A stretch of 22,076 bases of DNA. Source: Bacteroidaceae bacterium (GTDB taxonomy: Bacteria; Bacteroidota; Bacteroidia; Bacteroidales; Bacteroidaceae). Of the stretch, positions 14,412-22,076 are shown piece by piece. The notes under the pieces are model-generated. The model was not told the DNA's origin. It made no database searches and saw nothing but the letters and a program-made list of their open reading frames with translations. The position numbers and the translations under genes are program-made. The stretch covers positions 1 to 22,076 of the forward strand of contig CAAFRW010000249.1 of the NCBI GenBank assembly GCA_900765575.1, written 5' to 3'. Every line of letters starts with the position of its first letter. Within the stretch, counting starts at the first letter, position 1.

Positions 14412-15350
14412 ATGAGCGAAAAAGCATCTTTTATGGTATTCTCCGGAACAAATTCGAGATACCTTGCAGAAAAAATTTGCACTAGTCTTCAGTGCGAATT
14501 AGGAAATATGAACATCATGCATTTTGCAGACGGTGAATTTGCCGTATCTTACGAAGAATCTATTCGTGGCCGCGACGTTTTCTTAGTTCAATCTACGTTC
14601 CCTAATTCCGATAACTTAATGGAACTTTTATTGATGGTGGATGCTGCAAAAAGAGCATCAGCCAAAAGTATTGTTGCCGTTATCCCCTATTTCGGATGGG
14701 CTCGTCAAGACAGAAAAGACAAACCGCGTGTATCCATCGGAGCGAAGTTGGTAGCCGACCTGTTGAGCGTTGCCGGCATAGACCGTTTAATCACAATGGA
14801 TTTACATGCCGACCAGATTCAAGGTTTCTTTGACGTACCGGTCGACCACCTTTATGCATCTGCCGTATTCATTCCTTATATTCAGTCTTTGAATCTGGAA
14901 AATCTGGTGATAGCCACTCCGGACGTAGGTGGTTCTAAAAGAGCGAGCACTTATTCGAAATATTTAGGAGTACCATTGGTATTGTGCAACAAATCGCGTG
15001 TAAAAGCAAACGAAGTAGCTTCTATGCAAATTATCGGTGATGTAAAAGACAAGAACGTTATATTGGTAGACGATATGGTGGACACCGCCGGTACCATTAC
15101 CAAAGCGGCTGACATCATGAAAAAGGCCGGAGCTATCTCTGTTCGCGCCATCGCTACACACTGCGTCATGTCAGGACCAGCTTCCGAACGCGTTCAAAAT
15201 TCAGATTTAGAAGAGATTGTGTTCACTGATAGTATTCCTTACACCAACCGTTGTGCGAAAGTGAAACAGCTTACTATTGCCGACCTTTTTGCAGAAACGG
15301 TTCGCAGAGTAATGAGCAACGAATCAATCAGTTCGCAATATATTATCTAA
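14412..15350 (+). CDS. prs: Ribose-phosphate pyrophosphokinase (PRPP synthetase)
   Basis: A 312-residue cytoplasmic enzyme making PRPP from ribose 5-phosphate and ATP for nucleotide, histidine, tryptophan and NAD synthesis. Family motifs are FADGEFAVSYEESIRGRDVF, the flexible catalytic loop region YFGWARQDRKDKPR, DLHADQIQGFFDVPVDHLYA with the catalytic histidine H132, and the PRPP loop VDDMVDTAGT (219-228). Length is normal for class I enzymes. It has its own promoter and ends at a bidirectional terminator, so it is probably a single-gene unit. Confidence 0.97.
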   Translation: MSEKASFMVFSGTNSRYLAEKICTSLQCELGNMNIMHFADGEFAVSYEESIRGRDVFLVQSTFPNSDNLMELLLMVDAAKRASAKSIVAVIPYFGWARQDRKDKPRVSIGAKLVADLLSVAGIDRLITMDLHADQIQGFFDVPVDHLYASAVFIPYIQSLNLENLVIATPDVGGSKRASTYSKYLGVPLVLCNKSRVKANEVASMQIIGDVKDKNVILVDDMVDTAGTITKAADIMKKAGAISVRAIATHCVMSGPASERVQNSDLEEIVFTDSIPYTNRCAKVKQLTIADLFAETVRRVMSNESISSQYII

Positions 15351-15380
15351 AAGGATTTATAACATCTCAGAATCAACCAA

Positions 15381-15435
15381 AAGGTTTGTCGATAATTGAT
15401 GGAGAACAACTTTTAATCTGAAACTTGACAACCTT
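15381..15435 (+). other. Possible stem in the prs 3' untranslated region
   Basis: AAGGTTTGTC (15381-15390) can pair with GACAACCTT (15427-15435) with one bulged base. The enclosed 36 nt show no further strong stem. It could be a 3' UTR structure or chance. Confidence 0.25.
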
Positions 15436-15442
15436 ATGAACC

Positions 15443-15495
15443 ATAAAGAAAACCCTATCATTACTCTAAAACAGAGAATGATAGGGTTCTTTTAT
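15443..15495. terminator. Bidirectional terminator between prs and the kinase gene
   Basis: AACCCTATCATT (15451-15462) pairs perfectly with AATGATAGGGTT (15477-15488); beyond a bulged A, CTCT pairs with AGAG. CTTTTATT follows on the plus strand and TTTTCTTTAT on the minus strand, so it can serve both convergent genes. Confidence 0.9.
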
Positions 15496-15508
15496 TATTG
15501 TTGTCCCA

Positions 15509-17518
15509 TCAATTATTACAAGGTAACCGGAACCAGAAGGTAGAGCCTACTCCTACTTCAGAACTAACCCCCATTTCCCCTCCTAACATTTTTACTACAT
15601 CCTGACAGATACTTAATCCAAGACCCGTACCTTGTCGTTCCCCGGTATTAATCTTCACAAACAGCTGGAATATCAAAGGTAACTCTTCCTTCTCAATGCC
15701 ACAGCCTGTATCTTTAACGGTAAAATATACGCTATTTCCATCTAATATATAAGAAAGGTCAATATGTCCCTTAGTGGTATATTTAATGGCATTATCCAGT
15801 AGATTCACCAGAATAAGCGACAACAATTTTACATCCGATTTAAAATACAGCCCTTTGGGTTCCGGATAAAAATGAAGTTGCACTTCCGGATTCTTGTTTT
15901 TCAAACGCATATTCTGCATAATATCTCCGCAAACCGTCTCCAAATCACAATTAGTCCAATTAAGCTCGTAGACTCCGGATTCGAACTGGGACAGCTGAAA
16001 GATATCCGACATCAAATTACTCAAGGCCAAACTATTGGCTTCAACGATTGAAGCAAAACGTTTCCTCTGTTCTTTATCGTCTTCCCCTACCAGTAGATTA
16101 GAAAAGCCCACAATGCTATTTAAAGGAGTACGAACCTCATGGCTCATGTGGGAAAGAAAGACAGATTTCAGCCTATCCGAATTTTCAGCCTTCTCTTTAG
16201 CTGTTTTCAACTCCTGCTCTATCTGTTTCTGAGAATTGATATCAATATTTACGGATAGCAGCACCACATTCTCCTTTTCAGGTTCAAAAACTTGCTGCAT
16301 CATAAACTGTTTAATCCAACGCTGCTCGCCATTTATCCATACACGGATATCCTTCTCGTATGGTTCCGTCTTTTCCTTACTTGCTTTTACTAAATAATCA
16401 GTTATCTCCTGCCTATCTTCAGGTAGAAGATTTCCCAATAATTCAAAAATAGAAACAGCTCCATCCTGTTCCTGCATTCCCAGATTATACAAATATTCGG
16501 GAGTAGTTGTGTTTTCTACCTTCATCATACTAAATGACGCAAAACCGATATTCGATACAGAGGAAGCAAATGCAATCATATCATAATAGGCTTGATTTTG
16601 CCTCAATGTTTTATGTATCAAAGTATTATCTACCCATATAATGACATAGTAATCAATTTCATCTTTCGGATTCTTAATATAGTTGACAATAAAACGATAA
16701 TAAAAACATTCCCGGTGACTACTACGTACGTAAGTTCTATTCAGTAATTCATAATCGTATTTTACCTCACCTGAAACCGGAATCCCTTTATGCATCATCT
16801 CTTTAAATTCCGGATTAATGCACGGATTATCAAATATATTCAACTTACCAACCGAATCGGCTTTTGACTCTAACCCCAAATAATCCACATAACCACTATT
16901 TACTTCTATAATGGTACCATTCTTATCACAAATAGCACATCCTACAGGGAGGTTCTCAAATACAGAGGAGAATTTTTCTGAATTCTTTTTAACAGAAGTC
17001 TCCAGCTCATGCTCTTTGCTTACATCATTGACAGAAAGAAATACATATTCTTTCTTTCCCAATAAGAGATATCTGCCGGAAACAGTCATATTATATAAAC
17101 CTCTCTCTTTCTCAGGAAGGCCAAAATCCATTACTATTTCTAAATTATCAAAAGGCTTATGCGTTTTTAAAGTTTCACGTATTTTATGACGTATCGGACA
17201 TAAGGAACAAAAATCATGCTTATTACAAGCATTCATCATTGCAGCGTATTTACAACACATAACATCTCCAAAACACTGACGCCTGAAAGGTTTGTTTAAA
17301 TTAAATATACTATAGAAATTGGTTTTCACTACATGAGAACTCGAATCTATCAGAAATAAAAATTCATGAGAGGTGTCCCATATGGCATTTCCAACAGCCT
17401 CTATCTGTTTTAAAGTCTTATTCTTTTTATGTAAAAACCATAAAAAAAGAAGCAAACAAAAAAGTAATACTACGGGTATACAAAGATAATTATATAATAC
17501 AAAAAGGATTTCCATCAA
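15509..17518 (-). CDS. Membrane PAS-domain sensor histidine kinase
   Basis: A 669-residue inner-membrane kinase. One N-terminal transmembrane segment (about residues 4-28) leaves nearly all of the protein in the cytoplasm. A PAS-like domain follows (about 40-170) with a cysteine cluster: C82, C88, C89, C98, C104, C107. A second PAS (about 175-300) starts FENLPVGCAICDKNGTIIEVN; a third PAS-like region (about 315-430) ends VNIDINSQKQIE, with a coiled coil to the HisKA domain (phospho-acceptor H460 in SHMSHEVRTPLN). The ATPase domain has N576 (LLDNAIKY), DTGCGI and GTGLGLSICQ. There is no receiver or output domain and no response regulator gene nearby, so the partner is unknown. It is convergent with prs and divergent from a thioredoxin-like lipoprotein gene. 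Confidence 0.93.
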   Translation of the reverse strand: MMEILFVLYNYLCIPVVLLFCLLLFLWFLHKKNKTLKQIEAVGNAIWDTSHEFLFLIDSSSHVVKTNFYSIFNLNKPFRRQCFGDVMCCKYAAMMNACNKHDFCSLCPIRHKIRETLKTHKPFDNLEIVMDFGLPEKERGLYNMTVSGRYLLLGKKEYVFLSVNDVSKEHELETSVKKNSEKFSSVFENLPVGCAICDKNGTIIEVNSGYVDYLGLESKADSVGKLNIFDNPCINPEFKEMMHKGIPVSGEVKYDYELLNRTYVRSSHRECFYYRFIVNYIKNPKDEIDYYVIIWVDNTLIHKTLRQNQAYYDMIAFASSVSNIGFASFSMMKVENTTTPEYLYNLGMQEQDGAVSIFELLGNLLPEDRQEITDYLVKASKEKTEPYEKDIRVWINGEQRWIKQFMMQQVFEPEKENVVLLSVNIDINSQKQIEQELKTAKEKAENSDRLKSVFLSHMSHEVRTPLNSIVGFSNLLVGEDDKEQRKRFASIVEANSLALSNLMSDIFQLSQFESGVYELNWTNCDLETVCGDIMQNMRLKNKNPEVQLHFYPEPKGLYFKSDVKLLSLILVNLLDNAIKYTTKGHIDLSYILDGNSVYFTVKDTGCGIEKEELPLIFQLFVKINTGERQGTGLGLSICQDVVKMLGGEMGVSSEVGVGSTFWFRLPCNN

Positions 17519-17538
17519 ATATTTTTATTAGTATTTGA

Positions 17539-17546
17539 CAAAGATA
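17539..17546 (-). promoter_or_regulatory. Putative -7 box of the histidine kinase gene
   Basis: On the minus strand it reads TATCTTTG, a perfect TAnnTTTG, giving a start near 17532 and a leader of about 14 nt. No TTTG is found at the -33 distance. It is one arm of a perfect inverted repeat with the divergent box at 17570-17577. Confidence 0.5.
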
Positions 17547-17569
17547 GCTATTTATTGGAATATTATACA

Positions 17570-17577
17570 TATCTTTG
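17570..17577 (+). promoter_or_regulatory. Putative -7 box of the TlpA-like gene
   Basis: TATCTTTG fits TAnnTTTG; the start would be near 17584, 21 nt before the ATG. No canonical -33 TTTG lies at the normal distance. Its -33 zone overlaps that of the divergent kinase promoter. Confidence 0.5.
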
Positions 17578-17604
17578 TCCCAAATTGATTAATAATATTT
17601 TTAT

Positions 17605-18702
17605 ATGAAAAAACTAATGTACATTCTTGCGGCTGGTACTACTCTTTTAGCTGCATGTCAGCCCGGCAATACTTATAAAGTTACCGGCTCTATTGAAGGT
17701 TTAAATGACGGAGACACCGTTCTTATCCAAAAATTTGAAGACAGAAAACTTATTCCTCTTGACACAGCTGTCGTTGCTAACGGACAATTTGACTTTACAG
17801 GTACTGCTGATTCTACCGAACTTCGTTATGTTACTTATGTAAACAATGGACGTCCTGCCGGAACTACCTTCTTCTTAGAAAAAGGAAACATCAATGTAAA
17901 GATGTCTAAGGATGGAAAGAATGAAATTAAAGGAACGGCAACAAACAACACCTGGAATGCATACAACGTAGCCATGGACAGTATGTATACCGAAATGAGA
18001 GGAATCTATGAATCTATCATGGATACTACTTTAACGGAAGAGGCTCGTAAAGAAAGAATCGACCTTCTGAATTCTAAAGAAAAGGCATCGATGGATTATA
18101 CAACTGAAGTTATCAAAACAAACATTGAGAATCCTGTAGGTATTTTCTTATTAACTCAAAACTATAGCGGCTTAGAACCTGAAACTTTAGAGGCTGTAAT
18201 CAATATGGTTCCTGAGAAATATCAAGGAGACAAAGCAATTTCAAGTATCAAAAAAGGACTTGAAGCTGCAAAGAAAACAGCTGTCGGACAACCATTCATC
18301 GACTTTGAAATGCAAACTCCGGAAGGTGAAACTGTGAAGCTTTCAGATTTCATTAGTAAGAATAAAGTTACTTTAATTGATTTCTGGGCTAGCTGGTGTG
18401 GTCCTTGCCGTGCCGAAATGCCGAATGTTGTAAAAGCATACAACGAGTACAAAAATAAAGGTTTCGGTATTGTAGGTGTTTCTTTAGACAACAGTGCTGA
18501 TGCATGGAAAAAGGCTATTAAAGACTTAAACATCACATGGCCGCAAATGTCTGATTTGAAAGGTTGGGAATGCGAAGGCGCTCAATTATATGCAGTACGC
18601 GGAATTCCTGCTACTTTCATGATTAACCAAGAAGGCATCATTGTTGCAAAAGATGTACGTGGCGAAGAAATCACTAAAAAATTAGATGAGTTATTGAAAT
18701 AA
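17605..18702 (+). CDS. TlpA-like thioredoxin-fold lipoprotein with DUF4369 domain
   Basis: A 365-residue exported thiol-disulfide oxidoreductase. The signal peptide ends in the lipobox LLAAC (lipidated C18). The residues after the cysteine (QPGNTYK) lack the acidic surface-export signal of Bacteroides lipoproteins, so it probably faces the periplasm. Residues about 24-115 form the DUF4369 beta domain (YKVTGSIEGLNDGDTVLIQ), followed by a helical linker. From about 228 there is an AhpC/TSA-TlpA domain with the active site WCGPC (C265, C268) in DFWASWCGPCRAEMP and the cis-proline loop GIPATFMI. It is likely to keep periplasmic cysteines reduced or assist cytochrome maturation. It is divergent from the kinase gene and ends at a strong terminator. 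Confidence 0.93.
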   Translation: MKKLMYILAAGTTLLAACQPGNTYKVTGSIEGLNDGDTVLIQKFEDRKLIPLDTAVVANGQFDFTGTADSTELRYVTYVNNGRPAGTTFFLEKGNINVKMSKDGKNEIKGTATNNTWNAYNVAMDSMYTEMRGIYESIMDTTLTEEARKERIDLLNSKEKASMDYTTEVIKTNIENPVGIFLLTQNYSGLEPETLEAVINMVPEKYQGDKAISSIKKGLEAAKKTAVGQPFIDFEMQTPEGETVKLSDFISKNKVTLIDFWASWCGPCRAEMPNVVKAYNEYKNKGFGIVGVSLDNSADAWKKAIKDLNITWPQMSDLKGWECEGAQLYAVRGIPATFMINQEGIIVAKDVRGEEITKKLDELLK

Positions 18703-18727
18703 GCTTCATAAATAAGATTTAAAAAGT

Positions 18728-18766
18728 AAAAGGATGCATCTTTATTGATGCATCCTTTTCTTTTTC
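18728..18766 (+). terminator. Terminator of the TlpA-like gene
   Basis: AAAAGGATGCATC (18728-18740) pairs perfectly with GATGCATCCTTTT (18747-18759) around a 6-nt loop, followed by CTTTTTC. It starts 25 bp after the stop codon. Confidence 0.93.
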
Positions 18767-19077
18767 TACCCTTGCCTATCTATATGGTAATAAAATAGTC
18801 AACCTCCTCCACAAGTGTTGTCCGCTTCGGTTTTAAAACCTGATTCTTTCTTACAATACTCATTATAAACTAAATGAGCGTACATCTCTCTTCAAGAGCA
18901 CACTCCTTTTATAAAACCAGGTCTCTATAATTATCACCTCTTATTCGTTAAAGAAACTTCCTACCTTTCATAAGAAGAACAATCAGCTATTCCATAGAAA
19001 AGAAAAAAAGTTATCACTCGGTATATCCTATTAAATCAAATCACTAAGAATAAAATTGGCAGGATTGGATTTATACA
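18767..19077. other. Intergenic region without visible genes
   Basis: About 310 bp, AT-rich, between two convergent units. There is no open frame of note, no TAnnTTTG box on either strand and no repeat shared with other parts of the window. I see nothing functional in it. Confidence 0.6.
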
Positions 19078-19110
19078 AGAAAAGGCTATTCCAAAAAATA
19101 TGGAATAGCC
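19078..19110 (-). terminator. Terminator of the glycogen phosphorylase gene
   Basis: GGCTATTCCA (19084-19093) pairs perfectly with TGGAATAGCC (19101-19110). On the minus strand TTTTCTTG follows directly. On the plus strand the tail is also T-rich (CTCTTCTTTTT), so it may work both ways. Confidence 0.88.
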
Positions 19111-19141
19111 CTCTTCTTTTTATAAAGTTCTATTTAGATGC

Positions 19142-21706
19142 TTACAAGAACCAACGAACGTAGCCAAAGTCTTGACGATGAGGCAAGTCCGCATTCTTAG
19201 GGAACATACGGTACATTACTTTAAAACTTCCCGCATTGTCAACAGAATGAACGCCTTGGAAAGTATAAAGGTTACCCTCTTTCTTAATCACATTTAAAGG
19301 CTCTACCGAATAGATATGCTCTTTACCTTCTGCATCGGTATAAATTGTCAGCAACTCTATTCCAACAGCATCGTCCAAACCTTTTTCATCGACCACATAA
19401 GTAATGGTATACTCTTTACCACTCTCAATATTTCCTTTTTGAAGTTCTTCCGATTTACTGGAGGAAACAATCTCTATAGCATCCCAACGTTCTGCAACAG
19501 TTTCCTTCCATGCAGCAATTTCTTTTGCTTTAGCGTAATCATTCGCTGCCAACTTTTTGAAACGGGCTGCTTCCTTATTATAAAATTTAGCATAATAGTC
19601 ATCAAGCTGACGTTTCATTGTATAATGAGGAGCTATCTGTGCAATAGAGTTCTTAACTGTTTTAATCCATCCTTCAGAATACCCTTTCTCATTTCGGGCA
19701 TAATAAAGAGGTAGAATCTCATTTTCAAGCAAATTATAGATAGTTGCCGCATCCAACTGGTCTTGTTGGTCTTGGTTCTGATAAGTACGTTTCTCGGTCA
19801 AGGCCCATCCGGCACCTTCACGATAACCTTCTAACCACCAGCCATCAAGAACGGAGAAATTAACGACTCCATTCATCAAAGCTTTTTCACCGGATGTTCC
19901 GGAAGCCTCTAATGGACGTGTTGGGGTATTCAACCAAATATCTACACCGGAAACCAAACGGCGAGCCAACTTCATATCGTAATTTTCCAGGAATATTATT
20001 TTTCCCAAGAACTCCGGACGACGTGATATCTCAATAATCCGCTTAATCAGTCCTTGTCCGGCTCCATCGTGAGGATGCGCCTTTCCTGTATACAAGAATT
20101 GTACAGGACGGTCCGGATTATTCACAATCTTTGCCAAACGCTCTAAATCCGTAAATAACAGATGTGCCCGTTTGTAGGTAGCAAAACGACGGCCGAAACC
20201 AATCAACAAGGCATTCGGATTAATTTTTTCCATTAATGACACAATACGTGCCGGGTCACCCTGCTGTTTCAACCAATCTTCTCTAAACGACTGACGGATA
20301 TAATCAATCAATTTTGTTTTCAGATTCTGGCGAGTTGCCCATATCTCCTCATCAGACACATTATAGATGGCTTCCCATATTTTTTCATTCGACTGGTCTT
20401 TTAAGAAAGAAGGGTCGAAGTATTTATTATATAGATTCTTCCACTCCGTAGCACTCCATGTGGGGAAATGTACTCCATTTGTTACATATCCTACATGACT
20501 TTCTTCCGGGAAATATCCTTTCCATATTCCAGAAAACATTTCTTGAGAAACCTTCCCATGCAACCAGCTTACACCATTTACTTCCTGACAAGTGTTGCAA
20601 GCAAAAGTCGACATACAGAAACGCTCTCCCGAATCTCCGGGATTCATACGTCCCATATCCATCAAATCGCCCCAGCTGATACCCAGCATTTGTGGATAGC
20701 CTCCCATATATTTGCCGAATAGACCTTCGTCAAAATAGTCATGTCCGGCAGGAACCGGAGTATGTACAGTATATAAAGAAGAAGCACGCACTAATTCCAA
20801 AGCTTGATTAAAATTCAAACCCTCTTTTACATAATCGCACAAACGCTGAAGATTACATAATGCAGCATGGCCTTCATTACAATGATAGATATCTTTTTTA
20901 ATACCTAAAGCCTTCAGTGTAAGAATTCCACCAATACCTAACAGAATTTCCTGTTTCAAACGGTTTTCCCAATCTCCACCATATAATTGGTAAGTAATAG
21001 GACGGTCAAATTCACTGTTCATCTCATTATCCGTATCCAGTAAATACAGAGAAACACGTCCGACATTTACACGCCAGATATAAGCATGAACATGATAATT
21101 CATATAAGGAACATCTACAACCAACGGCTTGCCTTCAGCATCCACAACTCTTTCCAAAGGAAGACTGCCGAAGTTCTGAGCTTCGTAATTAGCGATTTGT
21201 TGTCCATCCATCGAAAGGGTTTGAGTAAAATACCCATAACGATATAAGAAACCGATAGCACACATATCCACATTACTATCCGAAGCTTCCTTCAAATAGT
21301 CACCTGCCAATACACCCAAACCTCCGGAATAAATCTTCAGTACTTGATTCAATCCGTATTCCATGCAAAAATAAGCAACGGAAGGACGGGTCGTATCCGG
21401 CTTTACATCCATATATTCTCTGAACTTGGCATATACCTCGTTCATGTTCTTGATAATGGCTTTATCTTTGACTAATGCTTCTAATCTGTCATAGCTCAAA
21501 AGCTCTAATAGACGGACCGGATTCTGACCGGATTTAGTCCACAATTCCGAATCTATGCTTCTAAATAAATCTGTAGCTTCATGATTCCAAGCCCACCAGA
21601 TATTATGTGCTAAATCCTCCAGTTTTTTTAATTCTTCAGGAATTCTTGAACGAACTGTAACTTCCTTCCAATTAGGAGTATTTACATTACTTACTTTAAT
21701 TTTCAT
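19142..21706 (-). CDS. glgP: Alpha-glucan (glycogen/maltodextrin) phosphorylase, GT35
   Basis: An 854-residue PLP enzyme that releases glucose 1-phosphate from glycogen or maltodextrins. The N-terminal DUF3417-type segment (NIWWAWNHEATDLFRS) marks the prokaryotic 'alpha-glucan phosphorylase' subgroup. YFCMEYGLN, GGLGVLAGDYLKEASD, HCNEGHAAL and GFGRRFATYKRAHLL are conserved. The PLP lysine is K608 in EASGTSGEKALMNG. After the catalytic core (to about 730) there is a beta-rich C-terminal extension ending RQDFGYVRWFL, found in this subgroup. It follows the glycogen synthase gene by 24 bp on the same strand, so glycogen synthesis and breakdown appear to be co-transcribed. Confidence 0.95.
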   Translation of the reverse strand: MKIKVSNVNTPNWKEVTVRSRIPEELKKLEDLAHNIWWAWNHEATDLFRSIDSELWTKSGQNPVRLLELLSYDRLEALVKDKAIIKNMNEVYAKFREYMDVKPDTTRPSVAYFCMEYGLNQVLKIYSGGLGVLAGDYLKEASDSNVDMCAIGFLYRYGYFTQTLSMDGQQIANYEAQNFGSLPLERVVDAEGKPLVVDVPYMNYHVHAYIWRVNVGRVSLYLLDTDNEMNSEFDRPITYQLYGGDWENRLKQEILLGIGGILTLKALGIKKDIYHCNEGHAALCNLQRLCDYVKEGLNFNQALELVRASSLYTVHTPVPAGHDYFDEGLFGKYMGGYPQMLGISWGDLMDMGRMNPGDSGERFCMSTFACNTCQEVNGVSWLHGKVSQEMFSGIWKGYFPEESHVGYVTNGVHFPTWSATEWKNLYNKYFDPSFLKDQSNEKIWEAIYNVSDEEIWATRQNLKTKLIDYIRQSFREDWLKQQGDPARIVSLMEKINPNALLIGFGRRFATYKRAHLLFTDLERLAKIVNNPDRPVQFLYTGKAHPHDGAGQGLIKRIIEISRRPEFLGKIIFLENYDMKLARRLVSGVDIWLNTPTRPLEASGTSGEKALMNGVVNFSVLDGWWLEGYREGAGWALTEKRTYQNQDQQDQLDAATIYNLLENEILPLYYARNEKGYSEGWIKTVKNSIAQIAPHYTMKRQLDDYYAKFYNKEAARFKKLAANDYAKAKEIAAWKETVAERWDAIEIVSSSKSEELQKGNIESGKEYTITYVVDEKGLDDAVGIELLTIYTDAEGKEHIYSVEPLNVIKKEGNLYTFQGVHSVDNAGSFKVMYRMFPKNADLPHRQDFGYVRWFL

Positions 21707-21730
21707 ACTTATCTCTCAAGTTATTATGTT

Positions 21731-22076
21731 TTAGATTATATCATTTTTGCTTAATAAACGCTTTTGCGCATGCCGTAAAGCAATGTCATACGCTTCGTAA
21801 TAATAGGCTATAAAATGCTTCCACAAAGCCTTTTCAGCCATCTCCTCCGCCCGTTTCCGAATCTGTTTTATTTCTCCCGGAGTATAACCGGAGAAATCGG
21901 ATATGGTATCCTTAATAACATCTGCCACTTCCGAATAGTTATAATCGGAACGATGGATAACTTTAACCCCATCCTCCAGCTGGCTATATCCGCCTTTCAA
22001 CGAATTAACCCATAATCCGAAACCAGCCAAATCGGTAGTAATAGTAGGAACATGGAAAGCGATACTCTCCAATGGA
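21731..22076 (-). CDS. Glycogen synthase, GT3-type (C-terminal part; cut by window edge)
   Basis: The open frame runs off the window's right end; 115 C-terminal codons are present. PLESIAFHVPTITTDLAGFG resembles the glycogen synthase family GT3 (animal/fungal-like), in which a YTP-x-E segment is followed by IPSI(S/T)TNLSGFG, rather than bacterial GT5 GlgA. The codon at 22072 is a TTG for leucine in PLES, not a start. The rest is a helical tail, EIKQIRKRAEEMAEKALWKHFIAYYYEAY. It is upstream of, and probably co-transcribed with, the phosphorylase gene. Full domain content and start lie outside the window. Confidence 0.85.
   Translation of the reverse strand, partial: PLESIAFHVPTITTDLAGFGLWVNSLKGGYSQLEDGVKVIHRSDYNYSEVADVIKDTISDFSGYTPGEIKQIRKRAEEMAEKALWKHFIAYYYEAYDIALRHAQKRLLSKNDII

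Overview
The window looks like chromosomal DNA of a Bacteroidales bacterium, most likely Bacteroides or a close relative. Putative promoters fit the Bacteroidetes pattern (TTTG about 19-22 nt upstream of TAnnTTTG). Shine-Dalgarno sequences are mostly weak, the tRNA gene does not encode CCA, and the proteins (cambialistic-type SOD, NspC, DUF4369/TlpA lipoprotein, a GT3-type glycogen synthase paired with a short phosphorylase) are typical of that group. No phage, insertion sequence, CRISPR array or plasmid gene was seen.

Layout. 1-3900 is on the minus strand: tRNA-Gly(GCC) with its own promoter, then nspC (carboxynorspermidine decarboxylase) downstream of a UvrD/PcrA-type helicase gene. 4138-4777 holds an Fe/Mn superoxide dismutase gene and its terminator. 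4790-6680 has no convincing protein gene but much structure: a probable small structured RNA with promoter and terminator (about 4830-4996), a minus-strand terminator, a family of diverged direct and inverted repeats (5171-6146), and two tandem 43-bp hairpin units (6542-6624).

6688-14311 is a thiamin biosynthesis cluster under a TPP riboswitch: thiS, thiE, a 444-bp purine-rich spacer, thiG, thiC, a GNAT acetyltransferase, a helical (HEAT-like) protein, thiH, a ThiF/MoeB-type adenylyltransferase and a second ThiE/TenI-like gene that may have its own promoter. ThiF and ThiS, with ThiG and ThiH, make the thiazole half of thiamin; ThiC makes the pyrimidine half; ThiE joins them. thiD is not in the window. 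The acetyltransferase and the HEAT-like gene have no known role in thiamin synthesis, and their tight placement between thiC and thiH is the main functional puzzle.

14338-15495 is prs (PRPP synthetase), ending at a bidirectional terminator shared with a convergent membrane PAS histidine kinase gene (15509-17518, minus). The kinase carries a six-cysteine N-terminal sensor segment and no receiver domain. It is divergent from a TlpA-like lipoprotein gene, and the two putative -7 boxes form a perfect 10-bp inverted repeat. 19078-22076 (minus) is a glycogen locus: a glycogen synthase gene cut by the window edge, followed by alpha-glucan phosphorylase and a terminator.

Nothing here is certain to be a new system. 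The best leads are the uncharacterised small RNA, the repeat field between it and the thi operon, the two extra genes in the thi operon, and the cysteine-rich kinase with its mirrored promoter.
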